Shown piece after piece: positions 15,083 to 17,853 of a DNA stretch of 17,853 nt (the stretch's first letter is position 1; every line of letters starts with the position of its first letter). Below the pieces are notes generated by a model. The model saw nothing but the letters and a program-made list of their open reading frames with translations. It made no database searches and had not been told where the DNA came from. This DNA is from Desulfobacteraceae bacterium UBA5623 (lineage in GTDB: Bacteria > Desulfobacterota > DSM-4660 > Desulfatiglandales > Desulfatiglandaceae), in contig DIKH01000239.1 of NCBI GenBank assembly GCA_002424495.1, positions 7,401 through 25,253 of the forward strand, read 5' to 3'. The position numbers were made by a program, and so were the translations under genes.

Positions 15083-15465
15083 TCTCCCCCTGATATGATT
15101 TTTCTAGCATACTGAAGCTATCACTCTCTTATCTCAGATTTGGGGGAGGCTGTGATCTACAGCGGTGATCACATGCTAGGATTTATCATCTAATTCAGTA
15201 AAACTTAAAAGGAAAGTCCATTAGTCAGGGGGCGTACCCATTCCATCAATGAGACGCCATCACAACGTTTTCAGGTTACTCATTTTCATATGATCCCATG
15301 GCCAGTCCCCATGGCCACACAATCTATCGGGAATAACAGTGGAAATACTGACACGTCGGAATTTTAAGCCTCGATCAAACTGGGAGAAAAGTAATCTAAA
15401 CCAAAAAGGAATAAACATTTGACATTTTTTTATTAGGGTTATAACTTACTAACAATACTTTCAGA
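15083..15465. other. Gene-free gap with small inverted and direct repeats
   Basis: I see no supported gene here. Structures present are: CTCCCCC (15084-15090) with its complement GGGGGAG (15142-15148); TGTGATC/GATCACA with a nine-base spacer (15151-15173); a tandem 12-base direct repeat around CCCATGGCCA near 15295-15316; and TTGACA (15419-15424) 15 bases before TATAAC (15440-15445), a second, less well spaced promoter candidate. The gap separates the G/C-richer housekeeping side from the A/T-richer accessory side. Confidence 0.5.
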
Positions 15466-15493
15466 TTGGCATATTCCTTTCTTTCTCTATAAT
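15466..15493 (+). promoter_or_regulatory. Sigma70-type promoter of the DUF488 gene
   Basis: TTGGCA (15466-15471), a 16-base spacer and a perfect TATAAT (15488-15493). Transcription would begin near 15500, about 20 bases before the ATG at 15520. The ribosome-binding site in that short leader is weak (GAGATAAG). Confidence 0.6.
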
Positions 15494-15519
15494 TGAGTTA
15501 GCAATGAGATAAGTATAAA

Positions 15520-15963
15520 ATGGAACTGTATACAATCGGTTATGAAGGATTGAGTCAGGATTCCTTTTTGGCATTGCTTCAACGTTACGAAATTTCCGTT
15601 GTGGCTGATGTTCGACGCATGCCTTTAAGCAGGAAAAAGGGGTTTTCAAAAAGCAGCCTATTTCAATCGTTAAGTGAACAACACATTGAATACCTCAATT
15701 ATCGTGAATTGGGCACTTCAAAGGAAATGAGATGTGAGCTCAAAGAAACCGGTGACTATCCTACAATTTTTAGTGAATTCAAAAAATCCATCGCCGATAA
15801 AAACGAACCACTAGATGATATTTATAGTATGGTATGCAGCGGTAAAAAAGTGGCGCTCCTTTGTTATGAAAGGCAACCGCAAATCTGTCACAGAAAGATT
15901 GTTGCGGAAACCATTAAAGAAAGAGATGGAAACGGCCTTAAGATCAAGCATCTCACTCCATGA
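15520..15963 (+). CDS. DUF488 family protein
   Basis: A complete 147-residue protein with all DUF488 landmarks: TIGYEG at residues ~5-10, VADVRRMPLSRKKGFSKS (~28-45), the YRELGTSKEMR block (~67-77) and the C-terminal LLCYERQPQICHRKIVAE with a conserved Cys-x(n)-Cys-His. The biochemical role of DUF488 proteins is not established; they are widespread small cytosolic proteins often found in accessory regions. It has its own promoter and runs convergently into the next gene with only eight bases between the stops, so the two 3' ends may interfere or overlap as transcripts. The sequence is distinctly A/T-richer than pncB (21 of 60 G/C in bases 15661-15720, against 35 of 60 in 13861-13920). Confidence 0.92.
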   Translation: MELYTIGYEGLSQDSFLALLQRYEISVVADVRRMPLSRKKGFSKSSLFQSLSEQHIEYLNYRELGTSKEMRCELKETGDYPTIFSEFKKSIADKNEPLDDIYSMVCSGKKVALLCYERQPQICHRKIVAETIKERDGNGLKIKHLTP

Positions 15964-15971
15964 TGATTTAT

Positions 15972-16778
15972 TCAAAATAATTTCAATTGCCTATTTAGCG
16001 GAGGCCAAAAAAAACCGAGGATACAAAATATGTGCTGATGCAAAGCCATATTTCCCAGAATAAGATACGTCTCTCTACCTTTCCCACATATATCATTCAT
16101 AACTTTGTCCCTTATCTTTTCTTTCCAGTTTGCATCATTTTTGATTCGTCTGTATAGTTCGCTTATTTCCCAGTCAAGAATACTGATATTGTGAACTTTG
16201 TTGCATTTTTCACTGTCACATGAAAAACGCAATGAAAATTTTACAGGAATAATATCAAGGTCTTTCTTTTCCTGCAGCATATCCATCTGAGCCATTATTG
16301 CATTTTTCTTCGAATAAGAATCTTTGATTTCATTTTCACTTTTCTTTTGAATTCTAAAATCAATGACCTCTTTAGGCTTAACTATTCCAAGGGAGACATT
16401 GGCATTTTCTCTGTTTTGTACTAATGATTCAAGAGAAGGGAAAACATTCTGAGGCCTTAACAACCATTTTTCTCTTTCCTGCCAACCACTACTATCTGAT
16501 TTTATTTCCGGCCCGAGTATAATGGAATCATCTTTGACATTATAGCTTTCAGGTCTGTTGTCAGAAGTGGCCTTTTTTATTTTGGCCTTGATCCATTGGT
16601 ATTTCTTGAATTGAGATCTGCCTTCGAGATATCTGAATTTTATTGGATACAGTCTTACGAGACTCCTTGAATCCTTCAGAATCCCAGCAGTGCAAACTGT
16701 TTCCGTATACTTTGAACTATACTCCGGATAGGTCTTTACGGTAATAAGAATATCTTTTTCATTCCACAACTCTATCAT
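15972..16778 (-). CDS. Uncharacterised protein with putative Cys/His metal-binding cluster
   Basis: I do not recognise a named function. From the ATG at 16778 the product is 268 residues and begins MIELWNEKDILITVKTYPEY. The frame is open to an ATG at 16847, but those 23 extra residues are basic and unlike a domain start, so the shorter form is preferred. Visible features are an N-terminal beta-rich region (VCTAGILKDSRSLVRLYPIKFRYL), a putative metal site Cys187-x4-Cys192-x3-His196 followed by ILDWEISELYRR, and a closing GNMALHQHIFCILGFFWPP. My impression is that similar proteins occur beside DUF488 genes, but this was not checked. It lies downstream of the helicase fragment on the same strand and convergent to DUF488. 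The sequence is A/T-rich (16 of 60 G/C in bases 16321-16380), consistent with transfer. Confidence 0.7.
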   Translation of the reverse strand: MIELWNEKDILITVKTYPEYSSKYTETVCTAGILKDSRSLVRLYPIKFRYLEGRSQFKKYQWIKAKIKKATSDNRPESYNVKDDSIILGPEIKSDSSGWQEREKWLLRPQNVFPSLESLVQNRENANVSLGIVKPKEVIDFRIQKKSENEIKDSYSKKNAIMAQMDMLQEKKDLDIIPVKFSLRFSCDSEKCNKVHNISILDWEISELYRRIKNDANWKEKIRDKVMNDICGKGRETYLILGNMALHQHIFCILGFFWPPLNRQLKLF

Positions 16779-16945
16779 ACCCACAAAAAACCTCATAAGT
16801 AATTTAAGTTTTTTTCGTACACGCAAAGGATTGGGAAATGTAGCCATTTTTCAGATGGGACCTCGATAATGGCATCCCAAAAAATCAGGCGGGAAACGGC
16901 GAGGAGGAAAAAACCTTTTCTCTCCGTCTGAATCTTCGTATTAAA

Positions 16946-17830
16946 TCATGAAACAAAATCAAAACAAATCAAATACAAGTCCTCGCGCTGAAGGTCTAAT
17001 TTTGATGATGGCTTAGGAGCCTCCCTTTGTTCTGCTATTCCTGTCGTTTCGATCATACTGAAAATCCCATCAATCAGTGTTTTTGCCTCTCCATTACCTT
17101 CAAAGTCTTTGTAGATTTTCCGCAGTTCTTTTATCTGAACTGCAAGTTTTGGCTCATTTAAATATTTTATTGCTGCAATTGCGCGCCTTCGATCTATATC
17201 AGGGTGGTTTATGTAGGTCTGTATTGTTGTGGCAATGGTCTGTTGCATCGGGTCCAGGGTTCTTGGGGCCTTTTCAAGGGCTTGCTGTCTGTCAAAGGAC
17301 TGCAATATATTTTCGATAACCTTTTCCTGAACCTCAAAAACCTCATTGAACATATCCGGATCAACAACGCGCGGGGTATCTTTTTCACAGGCAATCAGGT
17401 TTGCAACAATAAAGCGGTTATCTATAATTTCCTTGGTCTTCATATCATAATATTTCCAGAAATGCAGCCTCTCACCATTTTCAGGCCTGCCCTGAAAATA
17501 GAAGAAAATCCCTTTATTGCCCGGTCGCACCAGACCCGAGTGTATGCCGTCAGGCAATTCTTCCAGCATATCCCTGCCTTCTGTATTCAATAAATTCCGC
17601 AGGCTCTGTAACAGGAATTCATTGCTGACCAATTCTGTAAACTGCTCTTCTTCTTCGATAACCGCACCATCTTCGTCTCTGATGCGTCGAAGGGTATTAA
17701 AATTTCTGGGGTTAACAGTTTCACCAAGAATGCTGGAATCCAGGAAGCCTGTCTGGTTGATCCCTTCGATTTTTCTTGAAAGGCTCTCCACAAGACCAAG
17801 GAGCTTTTCCAGCCCTTCATCCGGGAACAT
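16946..17830 (-). CDS. C-terminal part of a probable SNF2-family helicase, apparently cut by an in-frame stop
   Basis: A 294-residue frame starting MFPDEGLEKLLGLVESLSRK. The block LSRKIEGINQ, the NPRNFNTLRRIRDEDG segment and the acidic VIEEEEQF resemble the region that follows the helicase C-terminal lobe in large SNF2-type proteins, often after a phrase like NYFP. No Walker A, DEAH or arginine-finger motif lies in the window, so the motor half would have to be to the right. In the same frame a TAG stands at 17837-17839, only two codons before this ATG, and no ribosome-binding site is visible. This fits a broken gene, a frameshift or a sequence error better than a natural start. The C-terminal part is helical and contains repeats of Lys/Glu-rich helices. 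It is upstream of the unknown gene at 15972-16778 (same strand, gap ~170 bp to the preferred start). Confidence 0.6.
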   Translation of the reverse strand: MFPDEGLEKLLGLVESLSRKIEGINQTGFLDSSILGETVNPRNFNTLRRIRDEDGAVIEEEEQFTELVSNEFLLQSLRNLLNTEGRDMLEELPDGIHSGLVRPGNKGIFFYFQGRPENGERLHFWKYYDMKTKEIIDNRFIVANLIACEKDTPRVVDPDMFNEVFEVQEKVIENILQSFDRQQALEKAPRTLDPMQQTIATTIQTYINHPDIDRRRAIAAIKYLNEPKLAVQIKELRKIYKDFEGNGEAKTLIDGIFSMIETTGIAEQREAPKPSSKLDLQREDLYLICFDFVS

Positions 17831-17853
17831 ATTATCCTAAAAACGGCAGTTGA

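Noticed and set aside
15151..15173. CRP-like palindrome TGTGATC...GATCACA
   Set aside because: The spacing between TGTGA and TCACA is 13 bases rather than the six of CRP/FNR sites, and no gene starts close by.
17837..17839. TAG before the helicase frame as a pyrrolysine or read-through codon
   Set aside because: TAG is the normal stop of rpmH, mreC, mreD, folE2, the AICAR transformylase and pncB in this window, and no PYLIS-like evidence is present, so decay, frameshift or error is simpler.
1..17853. CRISPR arrays, tRNA or rRNA genes, transposases
   Set aside because: None was seen on either strand: no regularly spaced repeats, no tRNA-like TTCRANYC arms in context, and no transposase motifs.

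Overview
The window is a stretch of bacterial chromosome from a Gram-negative organism. YidC has the large periplasmic domain typical of Gram-negatives, and a complete rod-elongation operon is present. A mesophilic Desulfobacterota (former Deltaproteobacteria) member fits best, because of the archaeal-style nicotinate phosphoribosyltransferase with a zinc ribbon, the stand-alone AICAR transformylase, the FolE2-type GTP cyclohydrolase and the HEAT-repeat/response-regulator fusion. That assignment is inference from gene content; no rRNA or marker search was possible. TAG, TGA and TAA all appear as ordinary stops.

Layout. (1) 1-2945, minus strand: the conserved cluster rpmH > rnpA > yidD > yidC > jag, read leftward and cut inside jag by the window edge. 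It makes ribosomal protein L34, the RNase P protein, and the membrane-insertion proteins YidD and YidC with the RNA-binding Jag/KhpB. (2) 2946-3142: a compact divergent control region with a good promoter facing each way and a perfect 10-bp inverted repeat. The usual rpmH neighbour, dnaA/oriC, is absent and mreB occupies that place. (3) 3143-8674, plus strand: mreB-mreC-mreD-mrdA-rodA, the elongasome operon (actin-like scaffold, membrane linkers, PBP2 transpeptidase, RodA glycosyltransferase). mreC and mrdA start with TTG. (4) 8842-10959, plus: folE2 and an AICAR transformylase lacking the IMP cyclohydrolase domain, linking folate synthesis with a folate-consuming purine step. (5) 11292-12917, plus: a HEAT-repeat protein with a C-terminal receiver domain, closed by a strong intrinsic terminator. 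(6) 13033-15082, plus: a promoter, a roughly 100-nt leader with a perfect 14-bp stem, then nicotinate phosphoribosyltransferase overlapping a KptA/Tpt1-like gene whose canonical catalytic motifs look replaced. (7) 15083-15465: gene-free, with small repeats. (8) 15466-17853: a more A/T-rich accessory-looking segment holding a DUF488 gene with its own sigma70-type promoter, a convergent unknown gene with a putative metal-binding cluster, and upstream of that the C-terminal part of a probable SNF2-family helicase, cut off by an in-frame stop at the window edge.

Regions 1-4 are ordinary housekeeping. The parts most worth a second look are the NAD-salvage/Tpt1-like pair with its structured leader, the HEAT-receiver fusion, and the DUF488/unknown/helicase segment, which resembles a fragment of a defence or mobile-element island. 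That last reading is a hypothesis based on gene types and composition.
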